NCBI GenBank assembly: GCA_963766375.1
Contig: CAVXZG010000006.1
Span: 124,001 to 188,000 of the forward strand
DNA: 64,000 nt
Direction: 5' to 3'
Source of the DNA: AC-32 sp963766375
GTDB taxonomy: Bacteria; Actinomycetota; Thermoleophilia; Gaiellales; Gaiellaceae
The notes below the pieces were generated by a model. That model was not told the DNA's origin, did not search any database, and saw only the letters and a list, made by a program, of their open reading frames with translations. The position numbers were made by a program, and so were the translations under genes. Shown piece by piece: positions 25,969 to 35,507 of the stretch (positions are counted from its first letter, which is position 1; the number at the start of each line of letters is the position of its first letter).

Positions 25969-27408
25969 CTACGTGCTGGCGGAAAGTGGCTTTTCGCGTG
26001 AAAACAGCTCCGGGCTCGCCGTTTTCTCCCGCGGAAGCGCCAGCCGGAAGACGGTCTGTCCGGGGCGGGAATCGACCTCGATCGTGCCGTCCATCAGCTC
26101 GGCCAGCTCCCGCGCGATCGCCAGACCGAGGCCACTGCCCGAGGCGCGGGTGCCGTCGAGCCGGTAAAAGCGCTCGAAGAGCTGATCGAGCTGCTCGGAG
26201 GCGATACCCGGCCCCTCGTCCTCGACCTCGAGCACGGCCTGGCCGTCTCGAAGGCTCGCGCGCACCCGGACCGCAATGCCCGGCGGCGTGTGCAACAGCG
26301 CGTTCTCGACGAGGATCCGGCCGATCTGCAGCACGCGCAGCTCGTCGGCGTCGGCAAAGACCGGCTCCGAGGCGGTGGCCTGGAGCGAATGCTCGGTGCC
26401 CTGCGCCACGGGGTGAAACTCCTCTGCGAGCTCCTCGGCGAGCGCCCCGAGATCGACCGGCTCCCGTTGGACGGTGAGCCGGCCCGCGTCCAATCGCGTG
26501 AGGTCGAGCAGATCGGACGCGAGCTTCGTCAGCCGCGCAACCTGTTCGTGCATCGAGGCGAGGAACTCCCGCCTGGTCGGCTCGTCCAGCTCCTCATCCG
26601 ACAGCAGCTCCAGGAAGCCGCCGAGCGAGAAGAGCGGCGTGCGCAGCTCATGCGAGGCGTTCGCGACGAATTCGCGCCGCGCGTCGTCCAGCTGCGCAAG
26701 GCGAACGCGCATGCGCTCGAACGCGTCGGCGAGCCTGCGCAGCTCCCCGCCGCCCGTGTCGCGCACGGGCTCGTCGAAGCGCCCGCTCGCGATCCGGTCG
26801 GCAGCCCGCTCGAGCCGCCGAATGCGGCGCGCGAAGAGCCATGCACCCCCGTAGCCGAGCAACAGGGCGATCAGCAAGGCAGCACCCGCGGCGATCAGCA
26901 AGCGGCGCTGCACCTGATGGACACTCGAGAGCTGGTCCTGGAGCGAGTCGGTCAGAAGGAGAGCGGCCGAGCGGCTCGGCACGAAGACGGCCGCCTCCGC
27001 GTAGCGCCGGCCGCCCCGTTCCACCGTCCCGCTCTCGGAGCGCTCCCGCAGCAACCCGCGGATGGCGATCGGGTCGGATTGGATGTCCTCGGACAGCGTC
27101 GCGCCGCGCGAGTCCCTGAAGACTTGTAAGAGAGGCTCGGGCTTCGCCGCAAGCAGCGAAACCAGCAGCACACGCGCGTTCGTGCTGGCCGAGGCGTTCT
27201 CGACGAAGTTCTGTTCGTCGACCGGCGTTCCCGGGACCCGGCGGGCGAGGTTTGCCCCGGCCTCCTCGAGTTGCGAGGTCCGCGTCTCGATCAAGCGGTT
27301 CTCCAGGGAGGGAACGACCGTCTCGTAGACGACGCCGAGCGCCACTGCGACGACGATCAGGAGCGCCAGGCTGAGCTGTGCCCCGACGCTGCGAAACGCG
27401 CGGCTCAC
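25969..27408 (-). CDS. Sensor histidine kinase (HAMP, HisKA, HATPase)
   Basis: 479 residues. TM1 (12-28), an extracytoplasmic sensor region (about 30-168), TM2 (169-192), HAMP (193-245), HisKA with phospho-His253 in ASHELRTPLF, and a C-terminal HATPase with EDEGPGI (G1) and GSGLGLAIARELAELM (G2). GTG start overlaps the response regulator stop (GTGA), making a standard two-component pair. The ligand is unknown; association with the HtrA-like protease suggests envelope-stress sensing (inference). Confidence 0.92.
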   Translation of the reverse strand: MSRAFRSVGAQLSLALLIVVAVALGVVYETVVPSLENRLIETRTSQLEEAGANLARRVPGTPVDEQNFVENASASTNARVLLVSLLAAKPEPLLQVFRDSRGATLSEDIQSDPIAIRGLLRERSESGTVERGGRRYAEAAVFVPSRSAALLLTDSLQDQLSSVHQVQRRLLIAAGAALLIALLLGYGGAWLFARRIRRLERAADRIASGRFDEPVRDTGGGELRRLADAFERMRVRLAQLDDARREFVANASHELRTPLFSLGGFLELLSDEELDEPTRREFLASMHEQVARLTKLASDLLDLTRLDAGRLTVQREPVDLGALAEELAEEFHPVAQGTEHSLQATASEPVFADADELRVLQIGRILVENALLHTPPGIAVRVRASLRDGQAVLEVEDEGPGIASEQLDQLFERFYRLDGTRASGSGLGLAIARELAELMDGTIEVDSRPGQTVFRLALPREKTASPELFSREKPLSAST

Positions 27409-28097
27409 CTGCGAAAGCGGTAGCCGACGCCGCGGACGGTCAGGATGAACTCGGGCGCGCGCGGGTCAGGCTCGAGCTTCTCGCGCAGATGACGCACGTG
27501 GACGTCGATCGTGCGTGGCTCGCGATACTCGGAGCCGCCCCAGAGCGCCTGCAGCAGCATCTCTCGGCTGTAGACGCGCCCCGGATGCGAGGCGAGCGTG
27601 CGCAGCAGCTCGAATTCGACGTACGTGAGCTGCACCGGCTTGCCGCGAACCTCGACGTCGCGCGTGGCGAGGTCGATTCGTAGTCCGTCGGCCTCGATCG
27701 CCTCCTCGTCCCGGTCGGTCGTCGCTGTCGCCGCGCGGCGAAGCAGCGCCCTCACGCGGCTCCGGAACTCCCGGATCGAAAAGGGTTTCGTGATGTAGTC
27801 GTCGGCCCCGAGCTCGAGGCCGAGAACCTTGTCGAGCTCGTCGTCGCGGGCCGTGAGCATGATGATCGGCACGCTGCTCGCCGCACGTAGGCGCTTGCAC
27901 ACTTCGAGCCCGTCGAGCTTCGGCAGCATCACGTCCAGCACGACCAGATCGACGTGCTGCTCGGCGAAGCGATCGAGCGCCTCCTGGCCGTCCCTGGCTT
28001 GAATCACCGTGAATCCATCCCGCTCGAGCGGGTACGCGAGGAGCTTCTGAACGGAGTCCTCGTCGTCGACGAGCAGGATGGTTGAGGAGTCGGGCAT
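27405..28097 (-). CDS. OmpR/PhoB-type response regulator
   Basis: 230 residues from ATG 28097. Receiver domain with LLVDDEDS, phosphoacceptor Asp55 (LVVLDVMLPKLDG), MLTARD and ITKPFS; then a winged-helix DNA-binding domain with VQLTYVEFELLRTLASHPGRVYSRE, TIDVHVRHLREKLE and VRGVGYRF. Partner of the histidine kinase that follows it. A GTG seven codons earlier (28118) is the alternative start. Confidence 0.92.
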   Translation of the reverse strand: MPDSSTILLVDDEDSVQKLLAYPLERDGFTVIQARDGQEALDRFAEQHVDLVVLDVMLPKLDGLEVCKRLRAASSVPIIMLTARDDELDKVLGLELGADDYITKPFSIREFRSRVRALLRRAATATTDRDEEAIEADGLRIDLATRDVEVRGKPVQLTYVEFELLRTLASHPGRVYSREMLLQALWGGSEYREPRTIDVHVRHLREKLEPDPRAPEFILTVRGVGYRFRR

Positions 28098-28132
28098 CGG
28101 CAGCGCCTGCCGGCGCACGTCGGTCTGCGCCC

Positions 28133-28138
28133 TACTAT
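28133..28138 (+). promoter_or_regulatory. Possible -10 element for the M28-like gene
   Basis: TACTAT ends only 9 bases before the ATG at 28148. If used, the transcript would be leaderless or nearly so; no strong Shine-Dalgarno sequence precedes the ATG. No clear -35 is visible. Confidence 0.3.
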
Positions 28139-28147
28139 AGCCAGGGT

Positions 28148-30031
28148 ATGGCGGCGCTCCCGCCCCGTTCTGCGCGGCGACGCCCGCGCCTAGGCTCGCT
28201 CGAGCGCCCGGTCAGCGGCCGCCTGTATCGAGGCACGTGGCTACTCGTCGGGATCCCTCTCCTAGCGGCCGCCTTCAGCGTGCACAAAGCCGAGCCGCTG
28301 CCCGCGCCGCAGTTTGCGCTGCCCCCGGCGTTCGACCGGTTCGGCGCGCTCGAGCTTGCGAACCAGCTCGCCCGCTTCTATCCGGACCGCATGCCGGGAA
28401 CCGCCGGTGCGGCGGGCGCTGCAGCCTTCGTGCGCGAGCAACTCGCACCGTACGGGCTCAAGGTCGAAGCCGACCGCTTCCGCGCCGACCTCCCCGGACA
28501 CGGGGAAGAAACACTCGTCAACCAGGTCGTGACTGTACCCGGCCGCTCGCCCGACGAGATCGTCCTGATGGCGCATCGGGACGACGACGGCACCGGCCCC
28601 GGGGCCGACAACAACGCCTCCGGGATCGCGGCGCTGATCCAGCTCGCGCGCTCGTACGGCTCACCGATTGGCGCAAGGCCGGTGAGCCCGACGCACACAT
28701 TGGTCTTTGTCATCACCGACGGCGGTGCCTTCGGCGCGCTCGGCGCGCGGCGCTTCGCTGAGCAGCATCGTGGCCGGGTGGTCGCCGCGATCGACCTGAC
28801 CGCCCTCGCCGGCCGCGGGCCACCGCGGATCGTCTTGACCGGGACCGAGCCCCGGATGGCGTCACCCGGCCTGGTCGAGACCGCAGCCCAGCGCGTGCTC
28901 GAGCAAACCGGCCGACGCCCAGCCCACCCGGGCGCGCTAGGCCAGCTGATCGACCTTGCTTTCCCATTCACGTTGCATGAGCAGGGGCCGCTGCTGGCAC
29001 ACGGCATACCGGCCCTGACCCTGACGAGCGGCGACGAGCGGCCGCCGGCGGCGTTCTCGGACCAGCCCTCGCGGCTGAACGCTGTCCGCCTGAACCAGCT
29101 CGGCCGTGCAGCGCAGCAGCTCCTGCGCTGGTTCGACTCGGGCGCCGAGCTCGCGCCCGGTACGGCGAGCTACATCTACTTCGGGCCACGCGTGCTGCCC
29201 GGCTGGGCGGTCGAGCTCGTCCTGATCGCCGCGCTCGCTCCGTTCCTCCTCACGGCAGTCGATCTCTTCGCGCGCTGCCGCCGCCGTCACATCCCGCTCA
29301 CATCCGCGTTCCGGAGCTACCGCAGCAGGCTCGGGTTCTGGCTCTGGGTCGCGGTGCTGTTCGAACTCTTCGCCCTGCTCGGCTTCTGGCCGAAGGCGCC
29401 GGCTGTCCCGCTGCCCCTGGACGGTTCTCCGGCAACAGAGTGGCCGGTGGTGGCCCTGGTCGGGATCGCCTTCCTGAGCGGGCTCGGCTGGGTGGTTGTC
29501 CGCGCACGGCTTGCTCCGCGGCGGCGGCCGGTCTCGGCGACGGAGGAACTCGCCGGCGCGACCGCGGCCTTGCTCGGTCTTGCCGTGGTCGCTCTGCTCG
29601 TCGTCGCGACCAACCCGTTCGCGCTCATCTTCCTGCTGCCCTCGCTGCACGCCTGGCTCTGGTTGCCTCACTTCCGCGGCAGGCCGGTCTGGGCTCGCGC
29701 AGCGGTCCTGGCCGGAGGATTCCTCGGGCCGCTCCTGCTCCTCGGCTCTCTCGCTCTGCGCTACCACCTCGGCCTCGACGCGCCCTGGTATCTCGCCGAG
29801 CTGACCGCGAGCGGCTACGTGAAGCTGCCGGCGCTCGTGATCGCAGTCGGCTGGCTCGCCTCAGCCGGGCAGATGGCCGCCCTTGCCGCTGGACGGTACG
29901 CGCCGTATCCAACCGCGCAGGAGCGACCGCCCCGCGGGCCCCTGCGCGAGACGGTGCGGCGCGCCGTGCTTACAGTGCAGAGCGCGAGGAAGCGCGGATC
30001 CCAGACTGAGCGAAGGGCGTTGGAGGGGTGA
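28148..30031 (+). CDS. M28 peptidase-like membrane protein lacking the catalytic Glu pair
   Basis: 627 residues. After one N-terminal membrane segment comes an extracytoplasmic M28-like zinc peptidase domain (about 60-330) with PGTAGAAGAAAFVREQL, VLMAHRDDDG (His ligand) and GADNNASGIAALIQLAR (bridging Asp). Where active enzymes have a Glu-Glu pair (DAEExGLLGS) this protein has TDGGAFGALGA, so the catalytic base and one zinc ligand are missing. The later Asp (AIDLTALAG) is present. The C-terminal 260 residues carry about seven membrane helices. It may bind rather than cleave peptides or glycans. The stop overlaps the sortase start (GTGA). Confidence 0.75.
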   Translation: MAALPPRSARRRPRLGSLERPVSGRLYRGTWLLVGIPLLAAAFSVHKAEPLPAPQFALPPAFDRFGALELANQLARFYPDRMPGTAGAAGAAAFVREQLAPYGLKVEADRFRADLPGHGEETLVNQVVTVPGRSPDEIVLMAHRDDDGTGPGADNNASGIAALIQLARSYGSPIGARPVSPTHTLVFVITDGGAFGALGARRFAEQHRGRVVAAIDLTALAGRGPPRIVLTGTEPRMASPGLVETAAQRVLEQTGRRPAHPGALGQLIDLAFPFTLHEQGPLLAHGIPALTLTSGDERPPAAFSDQPSRLNAVRLNQLGRAAQQLLRWFDSGAELAPGTASYIYFGPRVLPGWAVELVLIAALAPFLLTAVDLFARCRRRHIPLTSAFRSYRSRLGFWLWVAVLFELFALLGFWPKAPAVPLPLDGSPATEWPVVALVGIAFLSGLGWVVVRARLAPRRRPVSATEELAGATAALLGLAVVALLVVATNPFALIFLLPSLHAWLWLPHFRGRPVWARAAVLAGGFLGPLLLLGSLALRYHLGLDAPWYLAELTASGYVKLPALVIAVGWLASAGQMAALAAGRYAPYPTAQERPPRGPLRETVRRAVLTVQSARKRGSQTERRALEG

Positions 30032-30765
30032 AGATGAGACGGCTGTCCAGAATCGCCGGAACACTTCTGGCCGTGGCGGGCGTGGGCATGCTCGTGTGGG
30101 TACTCGTCGTCTGGCGCTGGCAGGACCCGTTCACCGCGCTCTACACGCACTGGAAGCAGCACCAGCTCTCCCAGGCCTACGAGCGCCGGTTCTCCGCGTA
30201 CGAGCCGGCGCAGCTACGCCAGAACGAGGTCTCCGTCTCCGCAAGGACCAAAGTCATCGCGCGGGAGGCGCGCCTCTACCGGATCCATTCCGGACGCGGC
30301 CAGGCGATCGGTCGGATCCGCGTCCCGCGCCTGGACCTGAACATGATCCTCGTCAACGGCACAGACCACAACTCACTCACGAAGGGTCCGGGCCGCGACC
30401 GCCGGACCTACATGCCGGGCGAGGGGCAGCTGATCTACATCGCCGGCCACCGCACGACCTACCTCGCGCCGTTCGCCCACATCGAGCGACTCCAGAGCGG
30501 GGACGCGGTGACCCTCGACGTCCCGTACGCCACGTTCCGCTATCGCGTCTTCAAGCACAGGATCGTCGGCGCGCACGAGATGTCGGTCCTGCGTTCTCAC
30601 GGCGTCGAGGTGGTCGAGCTCCAGGCCTGCCACCCAAGGTTCTTTGCCTCGCAGCGCTACATCGCCTACGCACGACTCGTGCGGGTCGAGCCGCGTGGCG
30701 GGGCCGCGTTCGAGCCGCCGGCGACGGCTCTGGCGGCCGCGCCGCTCGCTGCCAGACAGGGTTGA
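30028..30765 (+). CDS. Class E-like sortase
   Basis: 245 residues. One N-terminal membrane helix (12-29) is followed by a sortase domain. The catalytic His141 (YIAGHRTTYL), Cys201 (LQACHPRFF) and Arg210 (SQRYIAYARLV) are present; IGRIRVPRLDLNMILVNGTD is the usual opening strand. Sortases attach surface proteins to peptidoglycan after cleaving an LPxTG/LAxTG-type signal. GTG at 30028 overlaps the preceding stop; ATG at 30034 is possible. No obvious sortase substrate is adjacent. Confidence 0.88.
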   Translation: MKMRRLSRIAGTLLAVAGVGMLVWVLVVWRWQDPFTALYTHWKQHQLSQAYERRFSAYEPAQLRQNEVSVSARTKVIAREARLYRIHSGRGQAIGRIRVPRLDLNMILVNGTDHNSLTKGPGRDRRTYMPGEGQLIYIAGHRTTYLAPFAHIERLQSGDAVTLDVPYATFRYRVFKHRIVGAHEMSVLRSHGVEVVELQACHPRFFASQRYIAYARLVRVEPRGGAAFEPPATALAAAPLAARQG

Positions 30766-30771
30766 CCTGCC

Positions 30772-31966
30772 TCAGCCGAGCCTGAGGTAGCGCACCGGCG
30801 CGCCGGCCGCGAGCTCGCCGTCGCCCCGCGGGAACAGGACCAGCGCATCTGCTCCCGCCGCGCGGGCGATCATGTGCGACTCCTGGCCGCCGAGCGGGTC
30901 GAGCACGACCGCGCCGTCCTCCAGGCGCGTCCGGGCCCGCACGAGCTCGTCCCGGTCCGGGTTCAGTTTTGCGTCAGCACCAAGCCTCCCGGGCTCGAAC
31001 CGAGGGAGCGGGTCACCGTGGCCCTGGAGGGCGAGCACCGCCGGGCGCACGAAGAGCTCGAAGCCAACCAGCGACGAGACCGGGTTCCCGGGGAGCCCGA
31101 AGACGAGCGTCGAGCCGCGAACGCCGAACGAGACCGGCTTGCCGGGCTTGACCGCCACCCGCCAGAAGACCTCCTCGACGCCGAGCTCACCCTCGATTCG
31201 CCGGACGAGGTCATGCGGCCCGACCGAGACACCGCCCGAGGTCACGAGCACGTCGTGCTCGAGCCCGCGCGCCAGCGCATCCCGATGGACGTCTTCGTCG
31301 TCGGCAACCGGCGCCAGGCGCTCGACGAGAGCACCAGCCGACGCTAGCTGCGCCGCGAGGATCAGCCCGTTGGCCTCGTAGACCTCGCCCCGCGCGAGCG
31401 GCTCGCCCGGCCGGCGAAGCTCGGTGCCCGTAGCGAGGAGGGCGGCGCGCGGCTGCGCCCCACAGGCGACCTCCGCGATGCCGCCCGCGGCCAGCGCGCC
31501 GAGCTGCGCCGGGCCGAGGCGGCCTCCCGCCTCAATGACGGTCTCTCCGGCCCGCACGTCGCCGCCGCGAGGGCGTACGTTCGCACCCGGACCAACCGGA
31601 TCAGACAATCTCGATGCTGTTGTCATGCTCGACAACATACTCGATGGGGATGACGGCATCGGCACCCTCCGGGATCACACCTCCTGTCGCGATCCCCATC
31701 GCCTCGCCCTCGCGTAGCTCTCGCTCGGCCGGTCTCCCAGCAGCGATCCGCGCCACGACCGGCAGCGTTCCCGGCGTGTCCGAGGCGCGGAGGGCGAACC
31801 CGTCCATCGCCGAGCTCGCGAACGGCGGCAGATCCACCACCGCGGCCGCCGGCTCCGCGAGCACCCGCCCGGCCGCCGCCTCGATCGGAACCCGTTGCGC
31901 GGGCAAGGGCCGCACGCGCTCGAGAATCAGGCGCTGCGCCTCTTCCATCGTCAGCAGCTCGGCCAC
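30772..31966 (-). CDS. moeA: Molybdopterin molybdenumtransferase MoeA (frameshifted)
   Basis: About 398 residues. MoeA inserts molybdate into adenylated molybdopterin. Conserved parts: PPFASSAMDGFALRASD, GIATGGVIPEGADAV, then in another frame GANVRPRGGDVRAGE, LLATGTEL, VTSGGVSVGPHD, VKPGKPVSFG and VFGLPGNPVSSLVGFE. The 0-frame hits TGA at 31601-31603 right after NSIEIV; skipping one base restores DPVGPGANVR. This looks like a one-base insertion, although a +1 shift at a stop codon also occurs naturally in prfB. ATG start at 31966. Convergent with the sortase. Confidence 0.82.
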
Positions 31967-32008
31967 GACCGCCGCATACCGTACGCGCGGCGGATAGGCT
32001 CAGCCGCC

Positions 32009-32948
32009 GTGATCTCCGTCATCGTCCCCGTTCACGACGAGGAGCGGACGGTGGCGCTCCTCTACGAGGAGCTCGACTCCGCGCTCCAGCCGCTGGACCA
32101 GCCCTGGGAAGTGGTGTTCGTCGACGACGGCTCGACCGACGGCTCGTTCGCGGCGCTCACGCGCTTACACGACGCACGCGACAACGTGCGGGTCATCCGC
32201 CTGCGCCGGAATTTCGGCAAGGCCACCGCCCTCGCGACCGGGTTCGCGCACGCCGAGGGCGAAATCGTCGTGACCATCGACGCCGACCTCCAGGACGATC
32301 CGAGCGAGATCCCGCGGCTGCTGGCGAAGCTCGACGAGGGATTCGACCTCGTCACCGGCTGGAAGACCCACCGGCGCGACCCGCTCAGCCGCCGGCTCCT
32401 CTCCAAGCTCTTCAACTGGGTCACGGGCCGCGTTTCCGGCCTGCGGCTGCACGACATGAACTCGGGGCTGAAGGCCTATCGGGCGGAAGTCGTCAAGGGC
32501 CTGCGGCTCTACGGCGAGCTGCATCGCTTCATCCCCGTGCTCGCGCACTACCGCGGGCACCGGGTCGCCGAGCTGCCGGTCAACCACCGTCCGCGCGAGC
32601 ACGGCCGCTCGCGCTACGGCGTCGAGCGCTACCTGCGCGGGTTCCTCGATCTGCTCACGGTCTCGTTCATCGGGCGTTACCGCTACCGCCCGCTGCACCT
32701 CTTCGGCGGGCTCGGGCTGCTGCTCGGCGTGGCCGGCTTCGGAGTGCTCCTCTACCTGACCGTGCTCAAGCTCGACGGGCCACGCGATCGGGCAGCGGCC
32801 GCTGCTGATCCTCGGGGTGCTGCTGGTGGTCGTGGGGCTCCAGTTCTTCTCGCTCGGCCTGATCAGCGAGCTGATCACGAGCCAGCACGAGGAGCGGGCC
32901 GGAGAGCGGGAGCGGACGGAGCTGCACGTCGACGAAGTCCTCTCCTAG
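32009..32948 (+). CDS. GT2 family glycosyltransferase, polyprenyl-phosphate type (frameshifted)
   Basis: About 313 residues. N-terminal GT2 domain with VIVPVHDEERTV, FVDDGSTDGS, the DADLQDDPSEIP metal motif and HDMNSGLKAYR. Two C-terminal membrane helices place it with DPM1/ArnC/GtrB-like enzymes that load a sugar onto polyprenyl phosphate. One extra base near 32780 splits LTVLKLDG from HAIGQRPLLILGVLLVVVG. GTG start at 32009. It heads a set of envelope glycosylation genes and could supply polyprenyl-phosphate sugar to the DUF2079, GT87 and GT76-like proteins nearby (inference). Confidence 0.82.
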
Positions 32949-32973
32949 CCGTCACACACCCGGCGTCTGCGTG

Positions 32974-34050
32974 ATGCGCGTCCTCTACTTCGGCACCTAC
33001 GAGCGCGACTACCCGCGCAACGCCCAGGTGATCTCCGCGCTGCGGCGGGCCGGGGTCGAGGTGATCGAGCGCCACGTGGGCGTCTGGGAGAACAGCCGGC
33101 AGAACTGGAGCGCCGGGCCGGTAGCCGCCGCCAGGCTCGCTCTCGCCGAGCTGAGGTTGCTGCGACGGCCGCGCGAGGAGTTCGACGCCGTCCTCGTCGG
33201 CTATCCCGGTCACTTCGACCTTCCCGCCGCCCGCCGCACAGCCCGCGGGCGACCCGTTGTCTTCAATCCCCTGGTTTCGCTCTCGGACACCCTCGTCGCA
33301 GATCGCGGCCGTTTCCGGGACGGCTCGCTGCCTGCGCGCACGCTCGCGAGGATCGACCGGCGTGCCCTGCGCAGCGCCGACCTGGTCGTGGCCGACACGC
33401 GCGCAAACGCTGAGCATCTCGCCGAGCTCGCCGAGCCTCCCGCCGCACGAAATCGAGGTCTGCTTCGTCGGCGCGGAGGAGCGCCTCTTCGAGCCCGGCT
33501 GGGCGCCCGAGGAGCCGTTCACCGCGCTCTTCGTCGGGAAGCTGATCCCACTGCACGGCCTGGAGACGATTCTCGCCGCCGCCCGCGCCGCGCCCGACCT
33601 TCACTTCCGCATCGTCGGCAGCGGCCAGCTCGAGAGTCTCGTCCGGGAGCGGCCCGCGAACGTCGAGTGGGTTCCCTGGGTGGAGTACGAGCGCCTTCCC
33701 GCCGAGCTCCACCGCGCCGGTTGCGCGCTCGGGCATCTTCGGCACCTCGGACAAGGCGATGCGCGTGATCCCGAACAAGGCCTTCCAGGCGCTCGCCTGC
33801 GGCACCCCGCTCTTGACCGCCGACACGCCCGCCGCCAGGGAGCTCCTCGTCCATGACGAGAGCGCCCTGCTCGTCCCAGCCCGGGGAGCCAGAAGCTCTC
33901 GCGGCCGCCCTGCGCACGCTCCGGGCCGATCCCGAGCTGGCGCAGAGGCTCGGCAGAGGAGGCCGGGCGGCCTACGAGGCGCACGCGAGCGAGCAGGCGC
34001 TCGGCGCACGGTGGCGCGGGCTCTTCGAACGGGTGCTGGAGAACGCATGA
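32974..34050 (+). CDS. GT4-like glycosyltransferase (three frameshifts)
   Basis: About 357 residues when repaired. The N-terminal MRVLYFGTYERDYPRNAQVISALRRAG, the central FVGKLIPLHGLETILAAARAAP, FRIVGSGQLE and the C-terminal FGTSDKAMRVIPNKAFQALACGTPLLT with GEPEALAAALRTL make a GT-B glycosyltransferase. Three one-base excesses occur, near 33436, 33732 and 33879, and in each case both flanking frames are conserved. ATG at 32974 is used; a GTG lies just before it at 32971. The stop overlaps the DUF2079 start (ATGA). Confidence 0.75.
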
Positions 34051-35507
34051 GAGGCCGCAGAATCGCGCAGCCGAGCGCGCTCGTCCTCCTTTGGACAGCC
34101 ATCGCCACCTACGCCGCGGGCTTCTCCGCGCTCTCGATCCTGCGGCACCGCGCCTTCTCGACCGGGCGGTTCGACCTCGGGAACATGGTGCAGGCGGTCT
34201 GGTCGACGGCGCACGGCCACCCGCTCCAGATCACCGGCCTGCGGGGCGATCAGATCTCCCGGCTCGGCGCTCACTTCGACCCGATCCTGGCCGTCTTCGC
34301 TCCGCTCTGGCTCGTCTGGCCGAGCCCCGACCTGCTGCTCGTGAGCCAGGCGGTCGCGGTTGCGCTCGGCGCGCTGCCCGTCTACTGGCTGGCGCGCAAG
34401 CACCTCGGCTCAGAGCAAGCGGCCCTCGGCTTCGCGCTCGCGTACCTGCTCTACCCGCCAACCCAATGGCTGACCCTGAACGAGTTCCACCCCGTCGCGC
34501 TCGCCTGCCCGCTGCTGCTCTTCGCCTTCTGGTACCTCGACGAGGACCGGCTGCTGCCGTTCGCCGCCTTCGGTCTGCTCGCGGCCACGACGAAGGAGGA
34601 GATCGCGTTCGTGGTCGCCGGGCTCGGCGCCTGGTACGCCTTCTCGCATCGGCGCCGCTTGCCGGGCGCCGCGATCTTCGTGGCCGGGACCGCGGTCGCC
34701 CTGATTGCAATCGAAGTCGTGATCCCGCACTTCAACCGGGCCGGCACCTCGAGCTTCTTCACGCGTTACAGCGAGGTCGGCAGCACGCCCGCCGGCATCG
34801 TCCACACCGCCCTCACCGACCCGTGGAGGCTCGTCACAACCGCCGCTACCGGCCGGGGGCTCGGGTACCTCGCGAGCCTCGTCCTCCCGCTCGGCCTGCT
34901 CGTCGTGTTCGCGCCGCTGGTGCTGATCGCGGCGCTCCCGGAGCTGGGGATCAACCTGCTCTCCGCGGCGACCACCCAGACCTCGATCCGCTTCCACTAC
35001 ACCGCCGGCCTGATCCCGGTGCTGATCGCGGCCGCAGTTCTCGGAGCGGCCCGAATCGTCCGGCGCAGACCGGGCGCGGCCCTGCCCCTCGCGACCGCCG
35101 CGGTCGTGCTCGGGCTCACCTCGAACTACATCCTCGGCCCGATTCCGCTCTGGCGCTACTTCCCCGGCGGCCAGCAGCATCAGGCCTATGCCGCGCAGGT
35201 GACCGAGCACGACCGCATCGCAGCGCGGGCACTGAAGTTGATCCCGGCCTCGGCCGTCGTCAGCGCGACCAACTCGCTCGGCGCGCACCTGTCAGCGCGA
35301 CGGCGGGTGCTCAGCTTCCCGTACCTGCAGGACGCCCGCTGGATCGCCGCGGACGAGACCGCGCCGGGCTACGCGGACCGGCTCGCGCCCTTACCGACCG
35401 CCGTCCAGCTCTCCTGGTTGCGGCGCAACCCCGAGTGGCGGCTCGTCTTCGAGCGTGACGGGATCCTGATCTTCCAGCGGGTCAGCGCACCGGCGAGCAC
35501 GGCGTAG
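34047..35507 (+). CDS. DUF2079 polytopic membrane protein
   Basis: 486 residues with about ten membrane helices and no visible soluble domain. The N-terminal HRAFSTGRFDLGNMVQAVWSTAHG and HFDPILAVFAPLWLVWPSPDLLL segments, with the Asp-containing first loop, match DUF2079, a group related to GT-C glycosyltransferases. GT-C enzymes use polyprenyl-phosphate sugar donors at the outer face of the membrane. The family function is unproven. The 3' end overlaps the convergent GT87 gene by about 139 bases. Confidence 0.78.
   Translation: MRGRRIAQPSALVLLWTAIATYAAGFSALSILRHRAFSTGRFDLGNMVQAVWSTAHGHPLQITGLRGDQISRLGAHFDPILAVFAPLWLVWPSPDLLLVSQAVAVALGALPVYWLARKHLGSEQAALGFALAYLLYPPTQWLTLNEFHPVALACPLLLFAFWYLDEDRLLPFAAFGLLAATTKEEIAFVVAGLGAWYAFSHRRRLPGAAIFVAGTAVALIAIEVVIPHFNRAGTSSFFTRYSEVGSTPAGIVHTALTDPWRLVTTAATGRGLGYLASLVLPLGLLVVFAPLVLIAALPELGINLLSAATTQTSIRFHYTAGLIPVLIAAAVLGAARIVRRRPGAALPLATAAVVLGLTSNYILGPIPLWRYFPGGQQHQAYAAQVTEHDRIAARALKLIPASAVVSATNSLGAHLSARRRVLSFPYLQDARWIAADETAPGYADRLAPLPTAVQLSWLRRNPEWRLVFERDGILIFQRVSAPASTA

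Noticed and set aside
28937..29767. Minus-strand frame in the M28-like gene
   Set aside because: Gln/Glu/Arg-rich shadow; the + strand has clear motifs and helices.
30773..30795. Inverted repeat CCTCAG/CTGAGG at the sortase-moeA junction as a terminator
   Set aside because: It encodes the last residues of MoeA, the stem is only 6 bp and there is no U tract on either side.
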